A stretch of 64,000 bases of DNA from Begonia masoniana (Eukaryota > Streptophyta > Magnoliopsida > Cucurbitales > Begoniaceae): contig CM039503.1 of NCBI GenBank assembly GCA_022432975.1, forward strand, positions 54,124,466 to 54,188,465. The letters run 5' to 3'. Within the stretch, counting starts at the first letter, position 1; every line of letters starts with the position of its first letter. The translations under genes were made by a program, and so were the position numbers. The notes under the pieces were generated by a model. The model made no database searches, had not been told where the DNA came from, and saw only the letters and a list, made by a program, of their open reading frames with translations. Below are positions 1 to 14,290 of this stretch, in pieces.

Positions 1-121
1 AGAACTCGATCTAATGCGAAGAAAGATGCGACATCTTGAGAGACATTATGGTTTCATCAAATAAAGGAAGATAGTTCAAGAGCAACTCAATTTCCAAAAA
101 TTCTACAAACAACGCAGGAGA

Positions 122-1486
<1,365 letters not shown>

Positions 1487-1560
1487 CTCTGTCGCTCTTC
1501 GGCTGTGAAATAACTGCGCCCCTTGTGCGTCCGCGAGAAAGTGGTAGAGACGACAGGAGC

Positions 1561-1635
1561 TAGGGTTTTTGAAAGCCAACGCAGTCTTATTGGGCCCTAC
1601 TCTTGTCCGACGAAGGCCCATTATAAAGCCCAGTT
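1561..1635 (-). promoter_or_regulatory. Telo-box and site II promoter of RPL13A
   Basis: Read on the minus strand, the stretch upstream of the start holds AAAAACCCTA (1561-1570, a telo-box) and three TGGGC-type motifs (around 1591-1597, 1615-1621 and 1628-1634, site II elements). This pair is the known promoter signature of plant ribosomal protein and other growth-linked genes. Motifs are seen; function is inferred from family knowledge. Confidence 0.7.
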
Positions 1636-1655
1636 AGCTTTTAAGAAACTATTTA

Positions 1656-1975
1656 GGGTAATTATCCATTTTAAGATATGTACATAATTATCGATTTTAT
1701 AAAATTATAAAATAAAATTACAATAAATCATATATGTGTTAAAAAATCACAAAAATTTTTAGATTATCTTCTCATTAAATAGTGAACATGTGGTAAAAAT
1801 TTCAAGTGAATCCAATATCGTTTGATAATTTTTTAAATTAGAGTTTAACGAAATTGTTGATGGAAGGTCAAAACTAATAATAGAATAAGGTACAGAGTTT
1901 GATTTGCAATTTTTTTAGTACAAGGGACTAACTGAAATACAGTGTATAGTACAAAGTTAAAATCGATAATTACCC
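1656..1975. mobile_element. Short Mutator-like MITE
   Basis: A 320-bp non-coding element. It starts GGGTAATTATC and ends GATAATTACCC, and is flanked by a perfect 9-bp direct repeat AACTATTTA (1647-1655 and 1976-1984), the TSD length of the Mutator superfamily. Its right end is homologous to the TIRs of the large element at 26967-32769 (shared words such as TTGTACTATACAC on the reverse strand). Its middle, about 1716-1840, matches internal DNA of the elements at 20747 and 34530. It lies just upstream of RPL13A. Confidence 0.8.
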
Positions 1976-1984
1976 AACTATTTA

Positions 1985-3144
1985 CTATGATTGCCAACCC
2001 ATAAACTTACAATGGCACTGATAAATATATAATTTAATTTTATATTTTAATCATATATTTTAATATATTATGTACATATCTTTTATTAATTGATAGAGTA
2101 TATGTGATTGGTATGCAATAATATTAGTAAATTACCAGTTGAACAATACGTCTCAGTGTAAAATAAAAATGTACATTTACTATGGTTCAGTTCTTCATTT
2201 TGTATTATAAGATAATTAAAGTATTTTTTATGAGAATTACTTTATTGTCACGTAATAACTTGTAATGTGAATGCGAAAATGACTTAATATCAAGTCATTG
2301 GCAAAGATCAACCCATATTAGAAATGTTGCACAGATGTCACGTTACTTGGAAATGTAGATGTGATATTATATTATCTACCATTTAGTACAATATTGTCTT
2401 TTTTTTTTTTTATCTTAAGTTCATACGACTTTTTTCTTGAGTATCACTTCAAAAAGTCTTGTAGTAATTACAAATATGATGATACTTATATATCATTTTT
2501 CACAATCACACAAATATATGAGATAGCGTTACAGGTACTAAGCCTTCACAAGAATGAGCTATCGTTGAGATAAAAGGCACAAGTATTTGAATACCTAGTT
2601 CAACATCATGTTTTGTGCAAATGCTTACGTCGATCAATCAAACAAGGACATCCCTGTGCTCCTTCGTTGTAACACAAACGAAAAAAAAAAAAAGATACGT
2701 GGAGACATTTACAAGGTTCTCTTATCCCTTAATACTCAACTAAGTACTCATCGTTTCTAACTTGCTCGATTGACTATAGTTACGCGTGCACCAAGTCATA
2801 AAACCAAACCAGAAAGTACATAAGATCACTTGTCAACTAATAAGACTCGTCTATGGCTAGAACAGAGGATCCGATTGAGATGTTAGTTCGATGTGAGTAT
2901 AATATAAGTATATTATAATATAGTTTTTACACCAGCTTAAATTAATAAAAGGGTTGACATTTGAAGATGGTCATTTGGAGTGTTGTTGAGATAGGCTATT
3001 GTTTGCATTAATTGAGTCAAATAACTCAAGCCCCACTTAGGAATCACATGTGCTCAAGTGACAACTCACTCAAAACATTTCAGTTTTGTCTTTTATTTAA
3101 ATAATAAAATAAAAGACCAGTTCATATACAGTATTAGCTGCGGT
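1985..3144. other. AT-rich intergenic, no gene seen
   Basis: AT-rich spacer between the MITE and the FAMA stop codon. I see no convincing coding frame, RNA gene or bounded repeat. The part next to 3144 should hold the FAMA 3' UTR. Confidence 0.6.
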
Positions 3145-4645
3145 TCAAGCATTGTTTGCATTAATAAAACTAAAAATCTGTTGAACTGAGGTAGCGATGT
3201 CTTCAGCAGAGAATCTCGATTCACCTGCAACCTGTTCAGATCGAAACACAAAAATAAATTCAAGAGTTGACGAAGAACAGTAAGATCTTCATAGCTGAAC
3301 TCAGAGAATGATAAATCTGAGAAAATGCAGACCTTGACGTTGAATGAATAAAGAACTGTTTGTTCGATGGTTGTGATGTTGGTGTGAAGAATATTTAGCT
3401 GCAAATCTTCGAGCGCAGCAATGGTCTTAATGAGCTGGCCTGGTCTTCTTCTCGATAGGATTTTGATCATCGCATCAAACCCTAAAAGCTTCACTTCCAC
3501 GTCAGCTAATCCAGACTTGTTCTCGGCGGTTTCTTCCCGGAGGCCGGTCTCGAAGTCCATGATCTTCAGCTGTTCGTTTGGAAGAGGCAGCGGAGGAAAA
3601 AATGGAGGTTGATTTTGCTGTATTCCCACCTGTGGATGATTCGCCTATTTGTCTCGGAGCTTCTCCCATGATTCTCCTCCTTTTCTGCGACTCTAAGCAT
3701 TGAAGAAGTTGCTCCAATTCTCTGACGAACTCAATTGCTCCTCCGATTATGGAAGCTTGGTCTCCCTGAAAAATCAAACCCTAAGCTGAATACAGCAGTC
3801 GAAATAGTTTTCTGGGTATTAAAGAATTTTGATTTTTGATTTTGATTCTTGTTGTTTTCAGAGCTGTTTTTGTTGTTTACCCTTTGAACGTAGGAGCCTG
3901 GCATGAGAGACCTCAAAACTCGAAGATGTTCATTCATTTGCTTTCTTCTATTTCTCTCCACTGCAATATGCGTCATTCTCTGGCTTTCAACTTCTTCACT
4001 GGTTTTGATCGTTCTCGGCCTTTTCCTCTTGTTCTTCCCTTCTGTTAATGGGTTATTGTTAATCTGCATGTCTTCTTCAAGAATTCGAAGCTGAACTGAA
4101 GAAGGATCTGAATTTTCTCGCCGGAAAAACTCTTCTTCTTCACCGAATACTCTAACCTTATCCGCCATACCCATCTCTCGAAACCTCTCGTCGGTTTCTT
4201 CCTCTCTTGAAGCCATAAGAGATTGATCGTCTACTTTATCGTTTAAGACGGGGAATTTGAGGAAGTATATCGGATCCATTCCTGATTGATACTCTTCAAC
4301 TATCTTGTTTTGTGTTAAACCTAACTTTGGTCCAAAATCTGCGAACTGCATCACCTCTGCGAAGCTTACTTTATCCATGGAAGTCGATCCTCCGTAAAAC
4401 CCAGAAGAAATGTGATGCTGTTGATGTTGGTGCTGTTGTTGTTGATGATTGTGGTGGAGATTATCTAGATTATTGTATTCTAAATCCGTAAAACTTGTCG
4501 CCATTGGTGGAACCTGCAAAAAACAATGGAGTTCAGAGACTGCTATATCTCAACGAAGATTAGAACGCACCAGCAATCTCATCCTATATCAAATCTTCCA
4601 TATTTATGTCAGCTATAATACCGGGTAATTCTCCTCTTTCTCCAT
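3145..4645 (-). CDS. FAMA: FAMA, bHLH transcription factor of guard-cell fate
   Basis: Nuclear bHLH factor that drives the last step of the stomatal lineage in Arabidopsis. Exons: 4645-4622 (an 8-codon first exon, MEKEENYP), 4513-3881, 3765-3333 and 3231-3145. The bHLH carries the E-box-contacting H-E-R signature ([17 protein letters not shown]), followed by [25 protein letters not shown] fits the LxCxE retinoblastoma-binding motif. The C-terminal ACT-like domain ([19 protein letters not shown]) is highly conserved. Glutamine/histidine-rich tract near the N-terminus. Odd: the exons sum to 1177 nt, one too many. The frame slips by one base at about 3627-3633 (the GGTGGG region) between QIGESST and [10 protein letters not shown], with conserved sequence on both sides. 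Without that base the product is 391 residues. Assembly error is more likely than a null allele. Confidence 0.93.
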
Positions 4646-6834
4646 GGCTTTATCTGAACTCAGCTGATAAACTTTTGAAGGTTCCACCTGCAACGGTGAT
4701 ATGAACTGCGTAATTTTGGGAAAGTCAAGGAAAAGACAGACACAAATGTACGAAGAACATTGACTTTAGAGAAAGAACAAGAGGGATGAGAAGGCAGCAC
4801 AGCAAAGACATGGTCATCATGTACGAATGGACCCACCGGAAACTGCACTGTTCCACTTCCAAATTGAGAGGAGTCGTCGGAGAAATATGGTTTTGGTGAA
4901 AAGATGGGAAGGCTATCACCATGTACAGAGGTTAGGGAAATGAAATCTCAACGTTTAGGTTAAGTGCTTGCTGCTGAGCTTATGTCTGGAAAATATATGC
5001 GATCGGGTAGTGAGAGAAAAGAGAGAGAGAGAGAGAGAGGCTGGAGCCTGTTGGATTAATAGCCACCTCACAGTTTGAGCTCAAGCTGTTCACCTCCGTC
5101 ATTAATGGGTGTCACAGGCTTAACCAAGCTCTTCCTTTTCATGAATCCAATTAATTAAAGCTATTGCCTTGTACATTTCTCCCATTTGAATATTCAGCCA
5201 TTTGAAATTTATATGATCTTGTGATTTGTCGTCTCTTTTTGGGTGAAATCGGTTTGGTTTAGTTATGGAAAGAATTGAAATCGAACTGAGTCGGTTTGAT
5301 TTTTGATAAAGGAAACCGAAACCCAACAGGGGAGAACCAAAAACTGAGGTTCGGTTTTCGATTGATTTTCGGCTCTCCTTGGTTCGGTTTCGGTTCTCAG
5401 TTTTTTTCGGTTTAAATTCGATTTTTGTGATTATATTGTTTAGTTTAAACTCGGTTTGGGTCAGTTTTGACCGTTTAGGTCTGATTTGTAATTATTAATA
5501 CAAAAAATTTAACAATTATATAAATAATATAAATTCGGTTCCGTTTGATTTTGATCAATTTTTTAAAGAATGTACCGAGAACAGAATTGAAAATTATCAA
5601 TTCAGTTTCGGTTCAGGTTCCAAAATCAAATTGGGTTAATTGAAACTGAACCGACGATTCGGTTTGATTTCGATTTTAACCGAACCAATTCCCAGTCCTA
5701 CTCTCTTTCATTCATTTCCATAAGCTTAGTCATCGGGCCGAGAGGTCAGATCGACTTTGAGGTGGACTACGGCCCCTGTTTAATCAGACCCGCCTAAACT
5801 TAGATGTTGAGTCCACATATCGACCGTCAGGTCAGTCTATGAATCGGCTCGATTTTTTCAAATAAAAACAAAAAAACATAGACCCGTCTAACAAATATGG
5901 CTCGATGACCCAAAATTTTAGCCTTGGCAGCAGACCAGGTTGGGCTTGATCCGAAGAAAAATCAGGCTTAAGTCTATAACAGCCCTGGTCCATTAAGGGC
6001 CCCCTAATGGTCCAAAGTGTCTCGTTTTGATTCTTATCCTTTTTTTGTCTATCTAAATTCTAGTCAATTTCATAAACTTTATCTTGAAGCATGATCTTTC
6101 GTTTATTAATCTCCGCTTTCTTTTATGTGGTTCGAAGACGATAAGATGTCCCGAATTATCAAAACTCTCCATAAAATTGAAATGATTACGTAAAGTTCGT
6201 TCATTTTTACGTGACTGACAATCACTGAAATAAGAAAAATATTTAAATGTCACGCGTATAATTAAATTGAAATAAAAAATTAGACCCATCACATGCAAAT
6301 AATATGCTTATTTAAATAATTATTTAAAATTAGAGTTTAATTTTGAATAATTTAACAAATAAACGAATATTTTAAGAGAGTAAACGTAATATTATTCTTT
6401 CAGGACAATAGACATCAATTATAAATAAATTATTTTGCAAATTACACCCTACCAATTATTAAATTTGCAAAAGAGTAACCATAAAAATGTGTATTAGAGT
6501 TCTACTCTTCCTTAAAAAGGTATTAATTTTAGTTTAAGTGGAGTTGTCTTGGACGTAAATGTCTGCGATGAGTCGATGGGCCAAGCATCTGGTTTGTGTT
6601 CCCCAACCTCCCTTTCATGGAGCTTTGAATGCTTACCAGAACTGGAACGACCTATCTCTCACCTACCCATATCCCCATTTTCCTCTCAATTTCTTCGTCA
6701 TCAATATAATCTCTTCACTCTCACTATCTCTATTCGCTTCCTACTTTTGGCCACCTCTTCTTTCTATCTGGAGCCCACTGTCTTCATCAGTCTGAGAGAA
6801 AAGCTCTGCGACGCTAGGGAAGCCAAAAGGTCAA
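4646..6834. other. Intergenic, FAMA upstream and cytochrome b5 upstream
   Basis: Shared 5' region of the divergent FAMA (-) and cytochrome b5 (+) genes. It contains a short GA run at about 5020-5039, likely in the FAMA leader or promoter, and the repeat at 5225-5705. From 5706 to 6540 it is AT-rich with no coding signal. The last 300 bases before 6835 are pyrimidine-rich, as expected for a 5' leader. Confidence 0.5.
5225..5705. repeat. Degenerate CGGTTCGG-rich repeat, probably transposon-derived
   Basis: Dense imperfect copies of TTCGGTTTCGG and the complement CCGAACC on both strands, partly able to fold back. This composition is common in old plant non-autonomous transposons. I could not place ends or a TSD. 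A similar stretch lies at about 44700-44960. Confidence 0.35.
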
Positions 6835-8728
6835 ATGGGTGGTGAAGGAAGAGTGTTCTCCTTGCGAGAAGTCTCGGAGCACAACACGGCCAAGGACTGT
6901 TGGCTAATCATCAATGGCAAAGTAATTTTTTTTTTTTTTTTTTATTTTCATTTTTGGTCGGTTTTGCTCCTATAATGTTTTCCCGCTCTTTTTTTTGGGT
7001 TAGGGTTTAAGCTTATTTATGTCCGACGAAATTATGGGAATTTCTTTTTGTTTTCGGATCTCCAGATTTCTTGAGATTTTCCTTACTAAATTTATGCTTT
7101 AGCTTGCTGCATGGCATTTTCTTGTGGATATCTTTTGTTTGATGGGTTGATTCGAGGTGTGCATTCCTCCTTGAAGCATCAATCTAGCTAGATTTCCCTT
7201 TCATTTGGAGGGGCAGGAAGGCTTGATGCTCAGATTGTGTTTGTTCTAACAGGGTCGATCATGAGTCTAGCATTATTTTCAAGATATCAAAGAATTTCTC
7301 ACTAATTTAGCACTTGAATTAGTATGGTCTAAGGATTTCCCTCTAACATGTCTGATAATCCTTCTTAGGACTACAATATGCATTAATTTATTTTGACATT
7401 AGTAGGCCAACACTTACTTTTCAGGGGCTATGCAAGCCATGTACTTTTTGATCCAACTGATAGCACAAAGTATTCGAAAAGTTTACGCAGCATTATGCGA
7501 ATGTTGGCTATAAGATTCCGTTACCGAAATAGCTATTTTCCTATTACAAGAGAACTGAATTATGAGGATCACCATGGAAAATTTGGGCTAAGAAATCTTA
7601 GAGCTGTTCTTCCTTTGTTTCTGGATTGTAGAATTCTAATTGCAGCTGATTAAATCTATGCTACTTTCACAATTATGATCAGTTTTTTTTTTTCTAGCCA
7701 CTTTCTGATTCCAGATCTAGTGGAAATAGAATGGTGACATTCACTTGTTGTAGAGCTTCTTTAGGACTAATTTGTTCTAAACAAGCATTAAACTGGATCT
7801 AATCATCAGATAACTCTGACAGGGCCTTGAAAAAGTTGATTTTGTGATATTTGAGATAGTAAAGATTAAATCTCATGCATACATTCCTGCATTTTGGGAT
7901 TTTTACCTCTTTAGCTGAAGCAATCAAAAAAACAGGACTCAGTCGACATGGCCAAACATGAAAAGAGTTGCCGAGTTGGTTAATAGTAGTGTAAGAAAAA
8001 CACCCGTTTGTCGCATGATCGATCTGTTTATGCGAATTATCTGTTCTTAAAAAGTATTTTATGAGCACACTTGAAAATTGAAGAATCTCAGAAATCTGTC
8101 TGAAAAAAATGAAAAATACATAGCTGACCCAATGAAATCTAGATGCATATGATTAGATGAAGGTCTTTCTCCATAGCTGTTCATTTCTACATACCACAAC
8201 TTGAATTTTTTTTTTTCCTGTTTCAATCATTTTACCTCTAATGGAAATGTTGTTTTTTTCAAATTCTACAAACTACTTCACAAGTCTTAAAAGAACAATC
8301 TTTGATATCTGCAGGTGTATAATGTGACCAACTTCTTGGAAGACCATCCCGGCGGAGATGAAGTTCTGTTATCTGCTACAGGTACCGATTCCAAAATGAA
8401 ATCTTGAGAATTATTTGGCTTTTTTCTTTCCAGACTTGAAATTTTTATTGCGGTTTTGTCCATTTACGTTCGTTTAGGAAAGGACGCAACTGATGATTTT
8501 GAAGATGTTGGTCATAGTGACAGTGCAAGAGAGATGATGAGCAAATACTATGTTGGTGAGATAGATTCGTCGACTATTCCGAAAAAAACAACATATATTC
8601 CTCCAAAACAGCCTCACTACAATCAGGATAAGACATCCGAATTCATCGTCAAGCTCCTCCAATTCCTCGTTCCGCTTGCTATACTGGGATTGGCTGTCGG
8701 AGTTCGCTTCTACACAAAATCAAGCTGA
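6835..8728 (+). CDS. Cytochrome b5, ER tail-anchored
   Basis: Small heme protein that passes electrons to ER desaturases, hydroxylases and P450s. Exons 6835-6921, 8315-8381 and 8478-8728 join perfectly to 134 residues, the normal plant length. The heme domain has [13 protein letters not shown] (HPGG motif, first axial histidine at about residue 40) and FEDVGHS with the second axial histidine at about residue 64. The C-terminal hydrophobic span [17 protein letters not shown] followed by TKSS is a tail anchor facing the cytosol. The ATG at 6835 gives the family start [10 protein letters not shown]. Intron 1 is long (about 1.4 kb). No defect seen. Confidence 0.95.
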
Positions 8729-9016
8729 GGTTCTGACTTTTATGATGGTAGATTATTTGGTTTTTCATTTAAAACGTCCGTTTGAATTGTTCTGTCAGAA
8801 CTCTCGTCCTCTCTGTTGTTTCTTTCAACTTGTTGAGTTAGATTTGGATGTCATCTCCGCCATTAGAGTTCATCCTTTTCGGACAATCTATAAAAATGAA
8901 TCGTCTTTCTGCATCCTTCTGTTGTCGGAACAAAACTTATTCGCATCATTTTTTTCGAGACATATGAGTACTACGGCTTAACTCGAAATGAGACTACGAA
9001 CTGTTACTTAACTGAT

Positions 9017-10663
9017 AGGTGTTGTGCAAAATATTTCGCAAGTGTACGAGTCGCAACAAGTAATATAGTGATAAAATAGAGTGTCGAACCCACGAGGACT
9101 TGTAATTAATAATCGAAATAATTAATCTTAATTCTAAATTGAACACACGTTTTATGATTTTTAAGGATTGAAATTAAAATAAACAACTAAAATAATTAAA
9201 ACAATAAAAATAAACTAAATTAAAATAACAAAACAAATAAACTGAGATTAAATCAAATTAATAAAAACCTAGGTACTACGATTTCACCAAGACAATATTT
9301 ATTTCCATTCTTCGTAATTATATTCATAAATATTCTTCCTATGTTGATGATCGATTTCACTAAATTCTAATACAATCTCTCTCGAGCATTGCATAGGTTA
9401 TCTGATTAATGGGTTATCACTTCTCAGTCTCAAATCCTGCATTAATCAAATACAAATAAATCAAGAAATCACAGTGATCACACAAATACCGTAACTATCT
9501 CTAGCCTACGTATATTCATGACATTAATTTCAGTGCTCGGTTGTTTATCACCTCTCGGTCTCAAAACTCCCCAAAAATCAAGTAAAGATTGGCCAGAAAT
9601 TTACAAGCTTTAAGAACAGAAATTAAATGCGTCAACAATATTGGAAGAAATAATCATAAAATATAATTAAACGAAGAACATAAAATAAACATAGTCTGGC
9701 TACATCGTAGCCCTAGTAGAAAAGTTAGTTCATGCTAATATAAAAGAAAACTAAAATAATAAAGTATTGCATAATTAAATAACGAAAATAAAAATAAAAG
9801 AAATATATTATTCTGTAAATATTGCTTATTTGCTTCCTGCCAAAATCGCTTGAAGGAATCGCCTTCTGCTTCTCAGAATCGCCGGCCTCGCTCTCTGCTG
9901 CTGCTCGCCAAGTCGCCGCACCTCCAATCTCCAGAGAACGCCGAATCAATCTCTGCCGAAGCTCTCCAAAATCCTGCTAGCTGAATCGTCGACTTTGCTG
10001 AATCACTCACTCGCTGCCGAGAACTCTGTCGCCCAAGCGCAGAAAATCGGAGCTCCTGCTGAAGCTCTCTGCTCTGTGTAGAAATCACCGAAAGCCCTCG
10101 AGGCCGAATCAGAATCGCCGAGGCCCTTCTTTTAATCTTCGAGGCTCTGCTTTTTTAAAGTTGCCGAATCTCCTCTCTAAATCCCAGAACACCTCTACAG
10201 AATTTTTTTCTCTTTTCGGTTTTATTTCTCCTCCTTAAGTTGATCCACGGCTCTGATTAATTATTTCCTTAGGTTAATGGCATATATTAGGTAATTAATC
10301 TTTCCAACTTGGTAAGCGATTGATTCACTTTCCAAATTGACAGGCGATCGATCTCTACTTGATGTGGCGATCGATTCCAGCGAACAATCGCTTCTTCTCT
10401 TCGGTCAATTTTTGATTTCTTTTTAAGCGATCGATCTCTCAATGTGGCCCGATCGATCGCTGACTTTACTGTATTCAAAATCCTCATTGCTTTTTCGTTT
10501 ATTTTTCTTTGCAGCTCCATTTATTTGTACTTCAACCTGTTTAAATAAATTTGTCTGCGCAATTACACAAAATTCATCAAATTCGTTCAAACACTTGAGA
10601 TAAACTTATCAAATCAAGTATAAAAAGTATAAATAAGTGTGTAAATTACACAATTATCAATAG
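9017..10663. mobile_element. Probable non-autonomous transposable element
   Basis: The stretch opens TGATAGGTGTTGTGC and closes with TACACAATTATCA, so the ends read TGATA inward from both sides as imperfect TIRs. It contains GTGTCGAACCCACGAGG, which I recognise from dispersed plant repeats. No transposase or polyprotein is visible. Its right part (10310-10465) has several copies of GCGATCGATC. I could not find a clear TSD, so the limits are tentative. It lies between cytochrome b5 and the KRP gene. Confidence 0.45.
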
Positions 10664-11927
10664 GTTAGTGAATGAGCCTTATTTTGTTCTTGATTAGATT
10701 CTTATTGATCTTCATTTGGAATGTTGATGACAAAGTTTTAAAGGGTATTCTATTTCTGCCAAAATGGAGCCATAATTCATTTGTTTCTTTTTTTTTTTTT
10801 TTTTGCTTCAGTTTCCCTGTTTCTGTTTTCACAAACAGTTTTGAACAACCCTTCTGCATATTTCTCAAACCAGTTTTAAAGAAATTTCTCATAAACGCAT
10901 AACAGTTGTCAGAAAATCATTTCCCAAAACAACTTCTCCCACAAATTTTTTTTACCGAATACTCCTTTATCAGCCGAAGGTGGTGCAACATTGAATAGTA
11001 GAAATTAGAACTGAGGAACACTTATTTGAGAACAGCAGCTTCAAACAACATGCAATATAGGCATGTGTCTGATCAGTCTAGACTGCGGTGGAGACACACT
11101 GCAGAGAGTGCAGAGGCCATGAAAGCTAAGCTACCCTCTGAAAAAATTGACAAATGCGCCCTCTGATTACACAGTCTCTGCCAAACACTGTTTTTTAACA
11201 GTACACTGTCTGCTGTCTTGTGTGTAAAAATGGCCAAATGGGTATGCTTTTGTTTTTTCAGTGTTTTTCAAGTTCATTGTGGAGTTTTCTTGTTCTGACC
11301 TGAATTTTGTGGGAGAGATGATGTTTAATTTGACAGATAGAAGAAACCAGAAAGCTTGGGAGAGAACAGAGATTGGAGAAAAGTTCTTTTCTAAAAGATC
11401 AATCCGAAGTATATACAGCAAAATACAACATACAACGAAAGAAGAAAATAGAGAATCTAAGCTGAATCTACTGATCTAATAGTGAACCACAACTCTGCAA
11501 ATCCTACGACATCCCACGCCCTCTCTCTGTGGCTTCTTCTCTCTCTTTCCATGGAGTCAGAAGATCAATTAGAGAGACAGAGTACTTTAATTTAGGGTAC
11601 TTGAAAGATCTGTTCTTTCGACAGATCCATCAGTCTACTACAGGCCTTTGTTTAAACTTGTTTCATCTGGGTTACCAAAAAGAATCTGTCATCACAACAG
11701 ATTCATTAATTACTCTACAGACCTTTGTTTGAACTTTTGAGCTAAAAGTTCTACTTCACTACTGTTGAAGAAGGGTGATGGAAGATGGGAAAAAACACCA
11801 CCACCTCACCATGTAAAACAGAGTTAAATCTAAATCCTGCAACTTAAACATCCTACCCATGGGGACCAATATAGATTATGCAGAGAAAAAAATGGGGGGA
11901 TTTTTCTTTTTTTTTTTTTTTTTAAAT
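10664..11927. other. Intergenic, no gene seen
   Basis: Spacer with poly-T runs (about 10790-10804 and 11907-11923). The part near 11927 should include the KRP 3' UTR. An internal diverged duplication is visible: ACAGGCCTTTGTTT near 11640 and ACAGACCTTTGTTT near 11715. No supported coding frame. Confidence 0.5.
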
Positions 11928-13657
11928 CTAGGGACCCAGTTTCTCCCATTCATAACGTCCAGGGAGTGGCTTGTCCTTGACAGGATCAAAGTTGTACCTG
12001 CAGCCAAACAAGACATAATTCAAAACAGATAATGTGGAGCCACGAAAAAGCTAGTAGTAGACAGAGAAAGGAAAGATAAGATGAAAGGTAAAGGATATGC
12101 AATGTACTTTTCAATGAATTGTCTTTGTTGCTCTTCTTCAGCACCAGTAAAGAACTTGTCCATTTCATGTGGTGTGGGTATGCGTCTTCCTAGCCCGTTC
12201 AATAGTCTGCGATTAGTTTTGGTCGAATTGGTCATCGTGGAACTCGGCATTCTGATCGAGTCGGGATCCTGCGTCGAACTGCAAGGCGGGGATTCTCTTG
12301 CGCTTCTGGTGAAATTAAAAAACCAATAAGCTACAAACCGGAAAGAAAAAATAATCCAATAACATAGATTATAGAACTAAAGATAGTAGTTAATGCTGTT
12401 CCTTGAATCAGAAAAAGATAGTATTGATTTTAGGGGGTGAATCCTCTTTTTCTGGACATATAGAAATAACACTAGACATTTTGAAGATGATATTCTTCAC
12501 ATAGAAAGATAATCCAACAATCTGGAGCAGGGATGCCATTAAAACCAGTAAGTAAATTAAGAATAAATGACTAAATATGCATGCAACTTCAAAGCTAAGG
12601 GGAAAACATCATATTCTGAGAATATGCTCATGGAATAATCGATCAGAATAATAGCATGCAGAACATTCACATTAAAAGTTCATTATTCTAAAGAGAAAAA
12701 AACTATATTAGCCATGCAACTCACACCACGGATTTGATCGTGAAAAATTACAGAACTAGAGATTTAGAAGGAAAAAAAATATTTTCAGCTAAAAGAAAAC
12801 ATAAGCTATGGATTCAGAAACTCAACAAGGAATTTCAAGGAAAAGACCATAAACAGATAATCCGAATGTAACATATGTTCCAGAAGATAAAAATGTTGCA
12901 GAAATCGGAAGAGAAAATCAGGGAGCAGACTGATGAACAGATAGGAGATAGATAACTGCCTGCTAGCACTGCATGAAGCAAATTCAGTTTGCTGCAGAAT
13001 TGATCTAGCTTGCATGCAGTGTGCAGTCTACTTTAATTTTTTGAAATACGAAACACTCCCTAGCAGCACAAGAAGCCCAAATAGAGAATTTATGCAAATA
13101 AATCGGAGAGAAACACGAAAGTTCAAAAAAAAAAAAAAAAAAAAAAAAAAAATTCCCACCTTTGCTCTGTCCTCAAAACCATAATCATTTTCCCCAAATG
13201 AAGCTTCTTTAGCTCCCAAATCAAGATAGTTTTGATGATTTTCGTGCCGCAACTACTTTCGGCCCTTTTCCCCGCCATGTCATCGACGGCCTCAGCCGGT
13301 CTCAATTATTCGTTCTTCATTCTCGTTCACCACGCTCTCAAGCGAAGCCGACATACGAGGCTCGGCAGTTACCAAATTACCCCTTAATCTTGCGTTCTGC
13401 TTCGCTCTAGGGTTCTGTTTTTGCCGTCTCGACTCACCTAGTGGGACAATCACAGGAGGCTTTTCCAGTCTCCGGCTCCGAAGCTGAAGGTAGGAGGCAG
13501 AGCTGGCGGGGGAAGCAATCCCCGAAGGAGAAGATTTGGGGGGGAGTCTCTGTAAGGCTAGGGTTTTGGCTCTGGTTCGAACCCCGAAGGTAGATTGTGA
13601 GACGTCCATGAGAGCAACTTGAGGTGGAGGTTTAGCTTTCCTGAGATACTTCCCCAT
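11928..13657 (-). CDS. Kip-related CDK inhibitor (KRP/ICK)
   Basis: Plant cyclin-dependent kinase inhibitor restraining the G1/S and endocycle transitions in the nucleus. Segments: 13657-13160, 12305-12108 and 11997-11928. Start MGKYLRKAK and the motif SYLQLRSRRLEKP are KRP3/4-like; ARESPPCSS is the RSTRESTPCS region. The C-terminal CDK/cyclin-binding domain is complete: PHEMDKFFTGAEEEQQRQF, then YNFDPVKDKPLPGRYEWEK. Odd: the first segment needs three single-base shifts to follow the family: near 13296-13299 (extra base in CCGG), near 13241-13244 (one missing) and near 13164-13168 (one extra). Corrected length would be 254 residues. A cryptic 78-base GT/AG intron at 13330-13253 could bypass the first two but not the third. 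Family certain, integrity uncertain. Confidence 0.85.
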
Positions 13658-14290
13658 CAGTGCTCACCTTAGCAACGCTCTCATGCAGACAGACAGAAAC
13701 AGAGTTGACAGAAAGCGTAGAGGTCGTAACGAAGAAAAGAGAGGAGAGAGAGAGAGAGAGATTATGTAGCGGTGAAACTGGTAGAACAGAAGTGTAGGGT
13801 CAGGATTCTTTTTTTTTTTTTTTTTTTTTTTGTCCTTATTATTATTATTTTTTTCAAAATTTTATTTATTTTTAAAAAATTTCAACTTTTTCTCTCTCCG
13901 AAATCTAATGTATTTTTATATAATTTGATAATTAAATAAAACTTAATAATAAATACATAAAAATAGTAAAAAGAATGAGATATTATGACGTAAGAGAGAG
14001 AGTGAACAGAGCCAAGTCATTGGATTCCCTTGTTCAGTGGCCAAGTGGAAAGTGAAAGATAAGACCCTGCCCCACTACCCCACTACCCCACTCATGCGAT
14101 TGCAATACACGCGCCGCCGCATATTTTGACGGTGGGAATAGTGCTTTCATGTAAAAACAAAATTGATGAGAGTTTTTGCGAGTAAACAGAACCACTTCAG
14201 TTCAATTTTCCTCAATTCTTTACCCAACATGTTAAGAACATCTAACCAAACCAATGTTGAATAGAAAATGAAAAAGGGTAGAAAGAAAAC
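13658..14290. other. Intergenic, KRP upstream region
   Basis: Upstream of KRP (-) and downstream of the LUH-like gene (-). Holds a GA microsatellite (about 13741-13761, likely in the KRP leader), a poly-T run at about 13809-13831 and a short CCCCACTAC triplication near 14070-14095. No coding frame. Confidence 0.5.

Noticed and set aside
4622..4645. Starting FAMA at an in-frame ATG in exon 2 (4504) instead
   Set aside because: A TTTTTTGCAG acceptor sits just before exon 2, and an upstream ATG exon (MEKEENYP) with a GT donor joins in phase and fits the family N-terminus.
9725..10088. Short minus-strand ORFs in the 9-10.6 kb repeat
   Set aside because: No family resemblance, Ser/Glu-biased composition and no splice or start context. 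Treated as repeat DNA.
9017..10663. Considered as an LTR retrotransposon
   Set aside because: No TG...CA ends, no paired LTRs and no polyprotein. The ends look like short inverted repeats instead, so it is listed only as a probable element.
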